Source: Mycobacterium sp. IS-1496 (GTDB taxonomy: Bacteria > Actinomycetota > Actinomycetes > Mycobacteriales > Mycobacteriaceae). Taken from it: DNA of 64,000 nt. The notes below the pieces were generated by a model that was given only the letters and a program-made list of their open reading frames with translations, was not told the origin of the DNA and did not search any database. The DNA lies in the NCBI RefSeq assembly GCF_001499995.1, contig NZ_LQIU01000015.1, positions 1 through 64,000 of the forward strand. The letters run 5' to 3'. A program made the position numbers and the translations under genes. Every line of letters begins with the position of its first letter. Positions within the stretch are counted from its first letter, which is position 1. Of this stretch, positions 10,167 to 17,520 are shown one piece after another.

Positions 10167-10891
10167 TCGAGGCCTTGGGCGATCCCTATCTGCAATGGGA
10201 CGCCGCCTACGTGCTCGGCTCGTTGACCAGCGCCGACCGGCGCGAGTTCGAGGCGCACATGCAGATCTGCGCCCGGTGCCGGGCCGCGGTCGCGGAAATC
10301 AGCGGCGTGCCCGCGCTGCTGGCCATGCTCGACGCCGACGACGTGCGCTCCTTCGACCGTGGTGAATTCGGGGAGCAGCCCGACCCGCCGCCGCTGCGGC
10401 CCGAGGTGCTCGACGCGGTGCTCGAGAAGGCCAAATGGCGCAGGCGCCGGTCGCGGTGGCTGACGTCGGCGGCGGTGGGGGTGGCGGCGGCGTTGCTGGC
10501 CGTCGGGCTGGTCATCGCGATCCGCCCGGGCGGTCTCGGGCTGCAGCCCACCACACCGGAGGTCACCGCGGCCACCTACGAGATGACCAAACTCGCGCCG
10601 ACCCCGTTCAACGCGACCGTGAGCCTGTCGGAGTTCGGCTGGGGCACCCGCATCGACATGGCGTGCACGTACGGCCAGTGGTCCGGCGGCGGTGCCGCGG
10701 CGCTTGCGAGCCGGCTCGGCATGGTGGTGGTCGGCCGCGACGGCACCCGCTCGGAGATCGCGACCTGGCTGGGGCTGTCCGGCGCCACCGCCCTGCCGAG
10801 CGGCAACACCACGATGCGGCGCGACGAGATCGCCTCGGTGCAACTCGTCTCGGCCGACACCCGCGAGGTGCTGCTCGAGAAGACGCTGTGA
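10163..10891 (+). CDS. rslA: Anti-sigma factor RslA (zinc-associated, membrane-anchored)
   Basis: 242 residues. The N-terminal cytoplasmic domain carries the zinc anti-sigma motif H-x3-C-x2-C in HMQICARCRAA, known in RslA to release SigL on oxidation. One transmembrane helix follows at about residues 98-120 (LTSAAVGVAAALLAVGLVIA), then an extracytoplasmic C-terminal domain of about 120 residues with CTYGQWSGGG. The ATG overlaps the sigL stop. Matches Rv0736 by position and layout. Confidence 0.92.
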   Translation: MIEALGDPYLQWDAAYVLGSLTSADRREFEAHMQICARCRAAVAEISGVPALLAMLDADDVRSFDRGEFGEQPDPPPLRPEVLDAVLEKAKWRRRRSRWLTSAAVGVAAALLAVGLVIAIRPGGLGLQPTTPEVTAATYEMTKLAPTPFNATVSLSEFGWGTRIDMACTYGQWSGGGAAALASRLGMVVVGRDGTRSEIATWLGLSGATALPSGNTTMRRDEIASVQLVSADTREVLLEKTL

Positions 10892-10916
10892 GTTCGGGCA
10901 ATGGTAAAAAAGGTCG

Positions 10917-11420
10917 GTGACCGAAGGGCCCGATGAGCATGACCCGATCGCGCTGGCCCGCGCGAACTGGGAATCCGCCGGCTGGGGTGAGGTCGCCGAC
11001 GGCATGGTCGCCGTCACCTCCGTCATGCGGGCCCACCAGATCCTGCTGGCCCGCGTCGAGACCGCGCTACGGCCCTACGATCTGAGCTTCTCCCGATTCG
11101 AGCTGCTGCGGCTGCTGGCGTTCAGCCGGTCGGGCGCGCTGCCCATCACGAAGGCCTCCGACCGGCTGCAGGTGCACGTCACCAGCGTCACCCACGCCAT
11201 CCGGCGGCTGGAGGCCGGCGGTCTGGTGGAACGCGTCCCGCATCCGACCGACGGCCGCACCACGCTCGTGCGGATCACCGAACTCGGCCGCAAGACCGTC
11301 GAGGACGCCACCGTGACGCTCAACAACGAGGTGTTCGCCGACATCGGCATGTCCGCCGACGAGTCGCGCGCCCTGGCCGCCTCGATCGAGACGCTGCGCC
11401 GTCACGCGGGGGACTTCTGA
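10917..11420 (+). CDS. MarR-family transcriptional regulator
   Basis: 167 residues from GTG 10917. Winged-helix MarR core: LSFSRFELLRLLAFS, KASDRLQVHVTSVTHAIRRLEAGGLVERVPHPTDGRTTLVRITELGR. Position after rslA corresponds to Rv0737 of M. tuberculosis. It starts 25 bp after rslA and may be in the same transcript. Its 3' end overlaps the oppositely oriented NmrA-type gene by 19 bp. Ligand and targets unknown. Confidence 0.85.
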   Translation: MTEGPDEHDPIALARANWESAGWGEVADGMVAVTSVMRAHQILLARVETALRPYDLSFSRFELLRLLAFSRSGALPITKASDRLQVHVTSVTHAIRRLEAGGLVERVPHPTDGRTTLVRITELGRKTVEDATVTLNNEVFADIGMSADESRALAASIETLRRHAGDF

Positions 11421-12346
11421 CGGCCGGCGAGCCAGACCCGGAAGGACTGCAGCCGCGGGTTGAGTTCCCGGACCCGGTCCAGGTCGCGGGCGCCGGTGAA
11501 CGCCGCGGAGTTCTCCGCGTAGTACTGGAACATGTTGCCCATCTCGACCGCTGACGGGAATCCCTGTGCGCGGAAGTCGTCGAACGGCACGGGGCGGTAG
11601 GTCACCGGCTCACCGAGCGCATCGGTCAGCGCCGCGGCGTATCCGTCGCCGGTGAGCATGTCGCCGGCGATGCTGACCGTCTGCCCGGCGAGCGTGTCGC
11701 CGCGTTGCAGGACGCCCAGCGCCGTGCGGCCGATGTCGTCGACCGCGATACCCGCCAGCGGCTGGTCGGCGATCGGCAGCGCCAGTGTCAGGGTGCCGTC
11801 CTCACCGCGGCTCGGCGGGAACGAATCGACGAAGTTCTCGAAGAACAGCGTGGTCCGCAGGTACGTGGTCGGCAGGCCGGCGAAGTACGCGTCCGCCTCG
11901 GCCTTGGCGTCGAAGTGCGGCACCTTGTAGCCCTCCACGTCCGGGACGGCGGCGTCGTCGGCGAACTGGCCCCGGGTGTCCTCGAGCGTCGACCAGACGA
12001 CGTGGCCCGCGCCGGCACGTTCGAGCGCCCGCGCCGCGGCCCGGGCCTGCGCGAGTTCCCGCTGCGCCCGCGACCGTCGGTCGTCCGGTGCCACCGGCGC
12101 CCAGTAGTTCGTGACCACGAACGCGCCGTGGACGCCGGCGAACGCGGCGTCCAGACTGGCCTCGTCGTCGAGGTCGGCGGCGACGACCTGCGCGCCCGCC
12201 TGGGTCAGAGCCGTCGCCTTCGCCGACCCGGGGTCGCGGGTCAGCGCGCGGACGGCGAACTCACCGTCGTCGAGCAGTGCCCGGGCCATGCCGCCGCCTT
12301 GGGCGCCGGTGGCGCCGACGACCGCGATGATCTTCTGCCCCGTCAT
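11402..12346 (-). CDS. NmrA-like NAD(P)-binding protein
   Basis: 314 residues. Atypical short-chain dehydrogenase/NmrA fold: Rossmann loop VVGATGAQGGGMARALL at residues 8-24, AADLDDEASLDAAFAGVHGAFVVTNYW, then YLRTTLFFENFVDSFPP. Members act as redox sensors or quinone/NADPH oxidoreductases. ATG 12346 (MTGQKIIAVV) has GAGAGGGG upstream; the frame runs ten codons further but that part overlies an operator. Divergent from a MarR regulator, with palindromic sites between, so it is probably the regulator's target. Confidence 0.85.
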   Translation of the reverse strand: MTGQKIIAVVGATGAQGGGMARALLDDGEFAVRALTRDPGSAKATALTQAGAQVVAADLDDEASLDAAFAGVHGAFVVTNYWAPVAPDDRRSRAQRELAQARAAARALERAGAGHVVWSTLEDTRGQFADDAAVPDVEGYKVPHFDAKAEADAYFAGLPTTYLRTTLFFENFVDSFPPSRGEDGTLTLALPIADQPLAGIAVDDIGRTALGVLQRGDTLAGQTVSIAGDMLTGDGYAAALTDALGEPVTYRPVPFDDFRAQGFPSAVEMGNMFQYYAENSAAFTGARDLDRVRELNPRLQSFRVWLAGRQKSPA

Positions 12347-12363
12347 GTCTGTCCCCTCTCGGA

Positions 12364-12419
12364 GTTGATGTATCAACCTAGAGGCGACTCTAGGCGCGAG
12401 TGGGTTGATACGTCAACCC
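12364..12419. promoter_or_regulatory. Paired MarR-type operators between nmrA-like gene and marR
   Basis: Two similar palindromes: GTTGATGTATCAAC (12364-12377) and GGGTTGATACGTCAACCC (12402-12419), both containing TTGATRYRTCAA. Between them lies a third inverted repeat, CTAGAG-GCGA-CTCTAG (12378-12393). The second site contains TTGATA, a possible -35 of marR. This is the layout expected for a MarR dimer repressing both divergent genes. Confidence 0.7.
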
Positions 12420-12425
12420 GTCGGC

Positions 12426-12439
12426 TAGGATCGGCGTCA
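12426..12439 (+). promoter_or_regulatory. Leaderless -10 of the marR gene
   Basis: TAGGAT at 12426-12431 is followed after 7 nt by ATG 12439, the spacing of leaderless mycobacterial promoters. The operator at 12402-12419 lies just upstream, over the -35 region. Confidence 0.5.
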
Positions 12440-12918
12440 TGGCGACCGGGAGATGGCTCACCGACGACGAGCAGCGGGCGTGGCGTGCGTACATCGCCAT
12501 GCAGCAGACCCTGGGCCGGCACCTGCATCGACACCTGCAACGCGAATTCGACCTGTCCGACTCGGACTTCGAGATCCTGGTGAACCTGTCCGAGGCCGAG
12601 GACGGTCGCATGCGCCCCGTCGACCTCGGTGCCGCGACCCAGTGGGAGAAGAGCCGGTTGTCGCACCACCTGAGCCGGATGGAGGCCCGCGGGCTGGTCC
12701 GGCGCGAACCCGCCGGCGGGCGCTATCCGCTCGTCGCGCTGACCGACGACGGCCGCGCCGCGTTGGCGGCGTGCGCGCCGGCCAACGCCGCGAGGGTGCG
12801 TGAGCTGTTCATCGACGTGGTCGGACCGGACCGCCTCGAGGTGCTGCGTGAGATCGCCGACGACGTCGTCGCGGCGGTCGAGGCGCATCGGCGCACCGAA
12901 TGCACGCTGCCCGGGTGA
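12439..12918 (+). CDS. MarR-family transcriptional regulator
   Basis: 159 residues. MarR dimerisation helices at both ends and the winged helix in the middle: LSDSDFEILVNLSEAEDGRM, LGAATQWEKSRLSHHLSRME, ARGLVRREPAGGRYPLVALTDDGRA. Divergent from the NmrA-like gene with two matching palindromes between them, so it most likely controls that gene and itself. Inducer unknown; redox-active or phenolic compounds are common for this arrangement. Confidence 0.88.
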   Translation: MATGRWLTDDEQRAWRAYIAMQQTLGRHLHRHLQREFDLSDSDFEILVNLSEAEDGRMRPVDLGAATQWEKSRLSHHLSRMEARGLVRREPAGGRYPLVALTDDGRAALAACAPANAARVRELFIDVVGPDRLEVLREIADDVVAAVEAHRRTECTLPG

Positions 12919-12934
12919 CCTCGGCCGGGGGAGC

Positions 12935-14128
12935 TCAGTCGGTGACCGAGGGCAGCGGGATCGTCGCCGTCACCGCCGTTCCCGCACCCGGCCGGGACCG
13001 GATGTTGAGCCGGCCGCCGACGATCTCCGCGCGCTCGGCCATCGACAGCAGCCCGTAGCCGCCCATCTCGTCGCCGCCGAGCGGATGTTCGAAGGTGTCG
13101 AAACCCACGCCGTCGTCGATGATCTCGAGCCGCGCCACCTCGTCGGCCACCCCGAACGTCAAGCGCGCCGTGGCGGCGCCGGAGTGCTTGACGACGTTCT
13201 GCAGGCACTCCTGCGCGATGCGGTACAGCGCCAGTTCGATGTGGTCGGGCAGCCGGCGCTCGGCGAGATCGGTGTCGATCTGCACCTGCGGGATGGACCG
13301 GGCCAGGCTCGCCAGCCCACCCGCCAGCCCGAGATCGTCGAGCACCGGTGGCCGCAGCCCACTGATCGCCGCGCGGGCCTCGCCCAGCGTCAGCGCCACC
13401 AGTTCCCGCGCCTTGCCGAGCTGTTCGGCCACCACGTTGGGATCGTCGAGGGCGCGGACCGCGGCGTCGAGCCGGTAGGACAGCGTCACCAGCCGTTGTG
13501 AGATCCCGTCGTGGATGTCGCCGGCCAGCCGGCGGCGCTCGATCTCCTGGGCCTCGATCACCTGCTCGACGAAGTTCTCGTGCGCCCGTTCGCGCGCCAC
13601 CAACTGCCGGTGCAGCCGCGCCTGGTGCAGGGCGCCCGCGATGAGCCGGCCGATCACGAGCAGCAGCTCCACGTCCCGCTCGGAGAAGTCACGACGTTCC
13701 ACGGTGTGCACGTTGAGCACCCCGACCAGCCCTCCCGGGTCGGTCTGCATCGGCACCGACACCATCGAGGTGAAGTCCTTGCCGCGCAACGACTGGAACG
13801 GCATGTAGCGCGGGTCGGACTCCTTGTCGTGGCCGATCACCACCGGCTCCCGGTGACTGGCCACCCAACCGGAGATGCCCTGACCCAGCGGCAGCCGGAT
13901 CTTGCCGATCTGGCTGTCGAACGGCGGGGTGGCGCCGGCCAGGGTCAGCGACCGGTCGGAGTCGTCGAGCACATGGACGAAACACACGTCGGTGCCGGTG
14001 GCCGCGGTGATCATGCGGGCCGCGGCGGCCGCGAGCGGTTCCACGCCGGGCCCGCTGGACGTCGCCTGGATGAGCTCGCGCAGCAGGGCCAACTCGCGGT
14101 CGGCGGTCAGCAGCGGACGGGCGCTCAC
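12935..14128 (-). CDS. Sensor histidine kinase with GAF domain (NarL-system type)
   Basis: 397 residues, no transmembrane segments, so cytoplasmic. A GAF domain spans about residues 20-165 (FVHVLDDSDRSLTLAGATPP ... GVLNVHTVERRDFSERDVELL). The HisKA_3 dimerisation region carries the phosphorylated His in RRRLAGDIHDGISQRLVTLS, followed by HATPase_c with YRIAQECLQNVVKHSGA (N box), IIDDGVGFD and GGYGLLSMAERAEIVGG. The ligand of the GAF domain is unknown; oxygen or redox sensing via heme cannot be judged from sequence. Translationally coupled to the upstream response regulator (4-bp overlap). Confidence 0.92.
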   Translation of the reverse strand: MSARPLLTADRELALLRELIQATSSGPGVEPLAAAAARMITAATGTDVCFVHVLDDSDRSLTLAGATPPFDSQIGKIRLPLGQGISGWVASHREPVVIGHDKESDPRYMPFQSLRGKDFTSMVSVPMQTDPGGLVGVLNVHTVERRDFSERDVELLLVIGRLIAGALHQARLHRQLVARERAHENFVEQVIEAQEIERRRLAGDIHDGISQRLVTLSYRLDAAVRALDDPNVVAEQLGKARELVALTLGEARAAISGLRPPVLDDLGLAGGLASLARSIPQVQIDTDLAERRLPDHIELALYRIAQECLQNVVKHSGAATARLTFGVADEVARLEIIDDGVGFDTFEHPLGGDEMGGYGLLSMAERAEIVGGRLNIRSRPGAGTAVTATIPLPSVTD

Positions 14129-14784
14129 TGGTAGATGCCCTCACGCAGCGCCGTCGCCACCGCACCCGCGCGGTCACCCACGCCGAGTTTGCGGTAGATC
14201 GACCGCAGATGGGTCTTCACGGTCTCCTCGCCGATGACCAGTTTGTTGGCGATCCCGCGGTTGGACAGCCCCGTCACGACGAACGACAGGATCTCGCTCT
14301 CGCGCTGGGTGAGGCCCTGGCGGGCCCCGGGCCAGAACTCGTCGCGCTGCAGCCGGGCGGCGGTGTCGACCGCCCGCGCCGCCATCCCCGGATCGATGGC
14401 CGTCTCTCCGCGGTGCGCCAGTTCGAGCTGGCGGACCAGCTCGTCGCTGCTGATGCTCTTGAGCAGATAACCCGACGCACCCACCCGCAGCGCCTGGAAC
14501 AGGTACTGCTCGTCGTCGTACACCGACAGCATGACCACCTTCTGGTCCGGATCGCGTCCGCGCAGTTCCAGGCACAGATCCAGGCCGCTGGCACCCTGCA
14601 TCCGCACGTCGCACAGCACGATGTCCGGGCGCAGGTCGCCGACGACCCCGACGGCGCGTTCGGCGCCCACCGCCTGTCCGACCACCGACACGCGGTCGGC
14701 GTACGTCGCGAGCATGGCCTTGAGTCCCTCGATGACCATTTCGTGGTCGTCGACCAGGACGATCCGCACTGGCCCGCCGGTCAT
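14125..14784 (-). CDS. Response regulator, NarL/LuxR type
   Basis: 219 residues. Receiver domain VRIVLVDDHEMVIEGLKAML with phosphoacceptor Asp in DIVLCDVRMQGASG, signalling residues VVMLSVYDDE and YLLKSISSDE; C-terminal LuxR helix-turn-helix LTQRESEILSFVVTGLSNRG and GEETVKTHLRSIYRKLGVGD. Partner of the GAF kinase encoded immediately downstream. The start ATG overlaps the stop of a possible 12-codon leader ORF (ATGA). Confidence 0.93.
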   Translation of the reverse strand: MTGGPVRIVLVDDHEMVIEGLKAMLATYADRVSVVGQAVGAERAVGVVGDLRPDIVLCDVRMQGASGLDLCLELRGRDPDQKVVMLSVYDDEQYLFQALRVGASGYLLKSISSDELVRQLELAHRGETAIDPGMAARAVDTAARLQRDEFWPGARQGLTQRESEILSFVVTGLSNRGIANKLVIGEETVKTHLRSIYRKLGVGDRAGAVATALREGIYQ

Positions 14785-14819
14785 GCGCGATGCCGCTTCG
14801 CTTCTCGCTGGGCGGTCAT
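14781..14819 (-). CDS. Possible 12-residue leader peptide upstream of the response regulator
   Basis: On the minus strand TAAGGT (plus-strand 14826-14831) is a -10-like box 6 nt before an ATG at 14819. That ATG opens a 12-codon frame, MTAQREAKRHRA, whose TGA stop overlaps the response-regulator ATG as ATGA. Leaderless small upstream ORFs that couple translation to the next gene are common in mycobacteria. Only layout supports this; the peptide resembles nothing known. Confidence 0.4.
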   Translation of the reverse strand: MTAQREAKRHRA

Positions 14820-14873
14820 GGCATCACCTTAGAGGCGGGACGGCCGCCGGCTGGGCAACTTCGCCACGTCGAA

Positions 14874-14890
14874 TCCCCCATAGGGGGGAG
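14874..14890. promoter_or_regulatory. C/G-run inverted repeat between divergent genes
   Basis: TCCCCCATAGGGGGGAG: arms CCCCC and GGGGG with a 3-nt AT-rich centre. It sits in the gap between the response regulator (minus) and the HAD-like gene (plus). Poly-C/poly-G sites with AT centre are bound by CsoR/FrmR-type repressors in other bacteria, but no such gene is in the window; the local NarL-type regulator is the other candidate. Confidence 0.35.
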
Positions 14891-15008
14891 GACGGCGCCG
14901 TGTGACCTGGGCCACTGTGATCAAGTGCAGACAACGCGTGAGAGAACATGGTGTGCGGGCCGGTTCTGGTGGGACGGCGCCCGACCGGTCGATGCCGACG
15001 TCACCCCG

Positions 15009-15728
15009 TTGCGGGCCCTGATCTTCGACCTCGAGGCGTTGACCGACCTCGACGACGACGTGCACCGCGTGGTGTTCAACGCCGCGTTCGCCGCGCACGG
15101 CGTGCCCATCGAGTGGTCGCAGGCCCGGTACCGGCGGCTGCGGGTACTGCGCGACGAACGCCGGCGCGTTCTGGCCGAACTGCGCAACCACTGCGTGGGC
15201 CCGGAGTGCGACGTGCTGATCGAACTGCTCGCCGACGAGATCTGCTCGACCAAGGCGATGATGTTCGACGAGATGGTGCTCGATGCGGGCGCGACCCCCC
15301 GGCCCGGCCTCGACGACCTCGTCGGCGACGCCTTCGCCGCAGGCATCCCGGTCGCGGTCGTGACCGCAGGCCGGCGCGCCTGGGCCGAGCCGCTGGTGCG
15401 CCAGCTCGTGGGGGAGGGCCAGGTCGAGACCATCGTCACCCGCGACGACGTGACGGCGCCGGGGATCGACGCCTACCGCCTCGCGATGGACGAACTCGGC
15501 GTCACCACCGACCGCGTCGTCGCGCTGACCGGTACGCCGGCGGGTCTGCGCACGGCGACGGCCGCCGGGCTGGCGACCATCCTCGTCGGTCAGGACAGCG
15601 CCCCGCGCGATGCGGTGGCGGCGCTGGCGGTGCGCGCCGACTACGCGGGCGCGGATCCGTTGCGGCTGACCAGCTGCGAACGCCTCTACGCCCGCTCGAC
15701 GGCCCGCAGGACCGCGCCCGCGGCGTAG
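15009..15728 (+). CDS. HAD-like hydrolase with degenerate active site
   Basis: About 239 residues if started at TTG 15009 (LRALIFDLEALTD); an in-frame GTG at 14925 would add 28 residues with no family likeness. The overall order of a CbbY/beta-phosphoglucomutase-like HAD protein is visible: motif I FDLEALTD, a helical cap, motif II AVVTAGRRAW, motif IV region VALTGTPAGLRTATAAGLAT. However motif I has DLE instead of DxD, and motif IV lacks the usual acidic pair (EDS is LTG here), so phosphatase activity is doubtful. Start site is uncertain. Confidence 0.7.
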   Translation: MRALIFDLEALTDLDDDVHRVVFNAAFAAHGVPIEWSQARYRRLRVLRDERRRVLAELRNHCVGPECDVLIELLADEICSTKAMMFDEMVLDAGATPRPGLDDLVGDAFAAGIPVAVVTAGRRAWAEPLVRQLVGEGQVETIVTRDDVTAPGIDAYRLAMDELGVTTDRVVALTGTPAGLRTATAAGLATILVGQDSAPRDAVAALAVRADYAGADPLRLTSCERLYARSTARRTAPAA

Positions 15729-15733
15729 CGGAC

Positions 15734-15759
15734 CGTCGGCGTTCGAGGGGTTGCCGACG
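15734..15759 (+). terminator. Hairpin between the HAD-like gene and the tetR gene
   Basis: Inverted repeat CGTCGGC (15734-15740) / GCCGACG (15753-15759) with a 12-nt loop, 6 bp after the HAD-like stop codon. No U tract follows. It could be a weak terminator or an operator of the TetR gene that starts at 15783. Confidence 0.3.
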
Positions 15760-15769
15760 CCCCGCCACC

Positions 15770-15783
15770 TATTGTTCTTCGAA
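15770..15783 (+). promoter_or_regulatory. Leaderless -10 of the tetR gene
   Basis: TATTGT at 15770-15775 followed after 7 nt by ATG 15783, matching the TANNNT leaderless spacing. No Shine-Dalgarno sequence is seen. Confidence 0.4.
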
Positions 15784-16346
15784 TGGGTACGGACCGAACG
15801 CGCAACGCCCCACAGACGCGCGCGGACATCCTCGCCGCGGCCAGGCGGCGCTTCGGTTCCGACGGCTACCAGCGCACCACGCTGCGTGGGGTGGCGGCCG
15901 ACGTGGGCGTGGACCCCGCGCTGATCATCCGGTACTTCGGCAGTAAGCAGGAATTGTTCGCCGAGGCAGCGGAATTCAGGATCGACCTGCCCGACCTGAC
16001 CGCGGTCGCGGCCGATGAGATCGCCGACGTGTTGCTGTCCCGCTTCTTCGCGGTGTGGGAGCAGGACACGACGTTCCTCGCACTCCTGCGCGCGGCGATG
16101 ACCAGTGAATCCGCCGCCGACACGCTGCGCCATGTGTTCGCCACGCAGGTCGCACCCGCGCTCGCCGCGGTCACCCCGGACCATCCGGCCCAGCGCGCCG
16201 GTCTGATGGGCGCGTTCGTGATCGGGTTGGCCACCACCCGCTACGTGCTCGCCAACCCCGCGGTCTCCGACCTCAGCCGCGACGACCTGATGCGCTTCGC
16301 GCGTCCCGTCATCCACCAACTCCTCATGGGGCCGGTCTCCGACTGA
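15783..16346 (+). CDS. TetR-family transcriptional regulator
   Basis: 187 residues. N-terminal TetR helix-turn-helix: TRADILAAARRRFGSDGYQR, TTLRGVAADVGVDPALIIRYFGSKQELF. The C-terminal ligand domain (about residues 55-187) resembles the TetR_C type seen in many mycobacterial regulators. It lies directly upstream of, and in line with, the type III PKS operon, with a palindrome in the gap, so it may regulate that operon. Ligand unknown. Confidence 0.88.
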   Translation: MGTDRTRNAPQTRADILAAARRRFGSDGYQRTTLRGVAADVGVDPALIIRYFGSKQELFAEAAEFRIDLPDLTAVAADEIADVLLSRFFAVWEQDTTFLALLRAAMTSESAADTLRHVFATQVAPALAAVTPDHPAQRAGLMGAFVIGLATTRYVLANPAVSDLSRDDLMRFARPVIHQLLMGPVSD

Positions 16347-16360
16347 CGCCCCCGGTGAGT

Positions 16361-16380
16361 CATCAATCGTTGACTTGATG
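16361..16380. promoter_or_regulatory. Inverted repeat upstream of the type III PKS operon
   Basis: CATCAATCGTTGACTTGATG: perfect 6-bp arms CATCAA/TTGATG around an 8-bp spacer, 14 bp after the tetR stop and about 85 bp before the PKS start. Size and symmetry suit a TetR dimer. Confidence 0.5.
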
Positions 16381-16416
16381 GCGAGCGAATCGGCCTGTCC
16401 GAGACCGCCTTCGGAT

Positions 16417-16444
16417 TGAACGTCGCGCCGCCGGAACCCGTTGT
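16417..16444 (+). promoter_or_regulatory. SigL-like ECF promoter of the PKS operon
   Basis: TGAACG (16417-16422), 16-nt spacer, CGTTGT (16439-16444). It differs from the sigL promoter of this window (TGAACC-N16-CGTGTA) by one base in the -35 box and has the same spacing. AGGAGG (16453-16458) and ATG 16465 follow, again with a short leader. In M. tuberculosis SigL controls a pks10-containing operon, which makes the resemblance meaningful. Confidence 0.55.
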
Positions 16445-16464
16445 GAAGGTAGAGGAGGCTTCCC

Positions 16465-17517
16465 ATGAGTGTTGTCGCAGCCGTCCGCGGCGAGGTGCCG
16501 CCACATGGCTACACCCAGGACGAGGTGACCGAGGCGCTCCTCGCGATCCCCGGTTACGGCGAGTACGCCGACAGCATCCGCGCGTTGCACCGCAGCGCGA
16601 AAGTGGCCACCCGCCACACGGTGCTGCCGCTGGAGGAGTACGCCGGACTGACCGATTTCGGCCGGGCCAACGACCTCTACATCGAACACGCCGTGGAACT
16701 CGGCGCCGTGGCGCTGACCGGTGCGCTCGACGACGCCGGCCTCGACCCGTCCGACGTCGACCTGATCATGACGACCACGGTCACCGGGATCGCCGTACCG
16801 CCGTTGGACGCCCGCATCGCCGCCCGCGTCGGCCTGCGCCCCGACGTCCGGCGCCTGCCGATGTTCGGGCTGGGCTGCGTGGCCGGGGCGGCGGGGGTCG
16901 CCCGGTTGCACGACTACCTGCGCGGGAACCCGGACGGGGTGGCGGTGCTGCTCGCCGTCGAGTTGTGTTCCCTGGTGTCGAAGTCGGACCCGTCGATGGC
17001 AACGGTGGTGGGCAGCAGTCTGTTCGGCGACGGCGCCGCGGCGGTGGTCGCGGTCGGTGACCGGCGCGCCGGCGGCGCATCGGGCCCGGAGATCCTCGAC
17101 TCCCGCAGCCATCTCTATCCAGACTCGTTGCGGACGATGGGCTGGGACATCGACGCCGGCGGCTTTCGCCTCGTGCTCTCCCCGGATGTGCCGAAGGTCG
17201 TCGAACGCTATCTCGGCGACGACGTCGCGCAGTTCCTGAACGGCCACCACATGACGGTCGACGACATCGCCACCTGGGTGAGCCATCCGGGCGGCCCCAA
17301 GGTGATCGAGGCCATCACCGCGACCCTCGGACTGCCCGACGACGCACTGGAGTTGACGTGGCGCTCGCTGGCCGAGGTCGGCAACCTCTCGTCGGCGTCG
17401 GTGCTGCACGTGCTGCGCGACACCATCGCCAAGCACCCGCCCGCGGGCAGCTGCGGGCTGATGTTGGCGATGGGGCCGGGCTTCTGCTCCGAACTCGTAC
17501 TGCTGCGCTGGCGCTGA
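16465..17517 (+). CDS. Type III polyketide synthase (alkylresorcinol/alkylpyrone type)
   Basis: 350 residues; chalcone-synthase fold enzyme that extends a (fatty) acyl-CoA with malonyl-CoA units. Catalytic triad in place: Cys138 in [12 protein letters not shown], His274 in [10 protein letters not shown], Asn307 in [10 protein letters not shown]. The GLGC context and the C-terminal [16 protein letters not shown] are typical of the mycobacterial PKS10/11/18 and Streptomyces SrsA group. AGGAGG precedes ATG 16465. The next two genes are a membrane methyltransferase and an FAD hydroxylase, the same trio as srsA-srsB-srsC, which makes phenolic lipids or alkylquinones the likely product. Confidence 0.93.
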   Translation: MSVVAAVRGEVPPHGYTQDEVTEALLAIPGYGEYADSIRALHRSAKVATRHTVLPLEEYAGLTDFGRANDLYIEHAVELGAVALTGALDDAGLDPSDVDLIMTTTVTGIAVPPLDARIAARVGLRPDVRRLPMFGLGCVAGAAGVARLHDYLRGNPDGVAVLLAVELCSLVSKSDPSMATVVGSSLFGDGAAAVVAVGDRRAGGASGPEILDSRSHLYPDSLRTMGWDIDAGGFRLVLSPDVPKVVERYLGDDVAQFLNGHHMTVDDIATWVSHPGGPKVIEAITATLGLPDDALELTWRSLAEVGNLSSASVLHVLRDTIAKHPPAGSCGLMLAMGPGFCSELVLLRWR

Positions 17518-17520
17518 GCC

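Noticed and set aside
14925..15008. Upstream GTG start for the HAD-like protein
   Set aside because: The added 28 residues (Trp/Arg-rich) have no counterpart in HAD proteins and there is no ribosome binding site; kept only as an alternative.
14829..16466. 545-codon minus-strand frame across the HAD and TetR genes
   Set aside because: No family features; both plus-strand genes have recognisable motifs and promoters.
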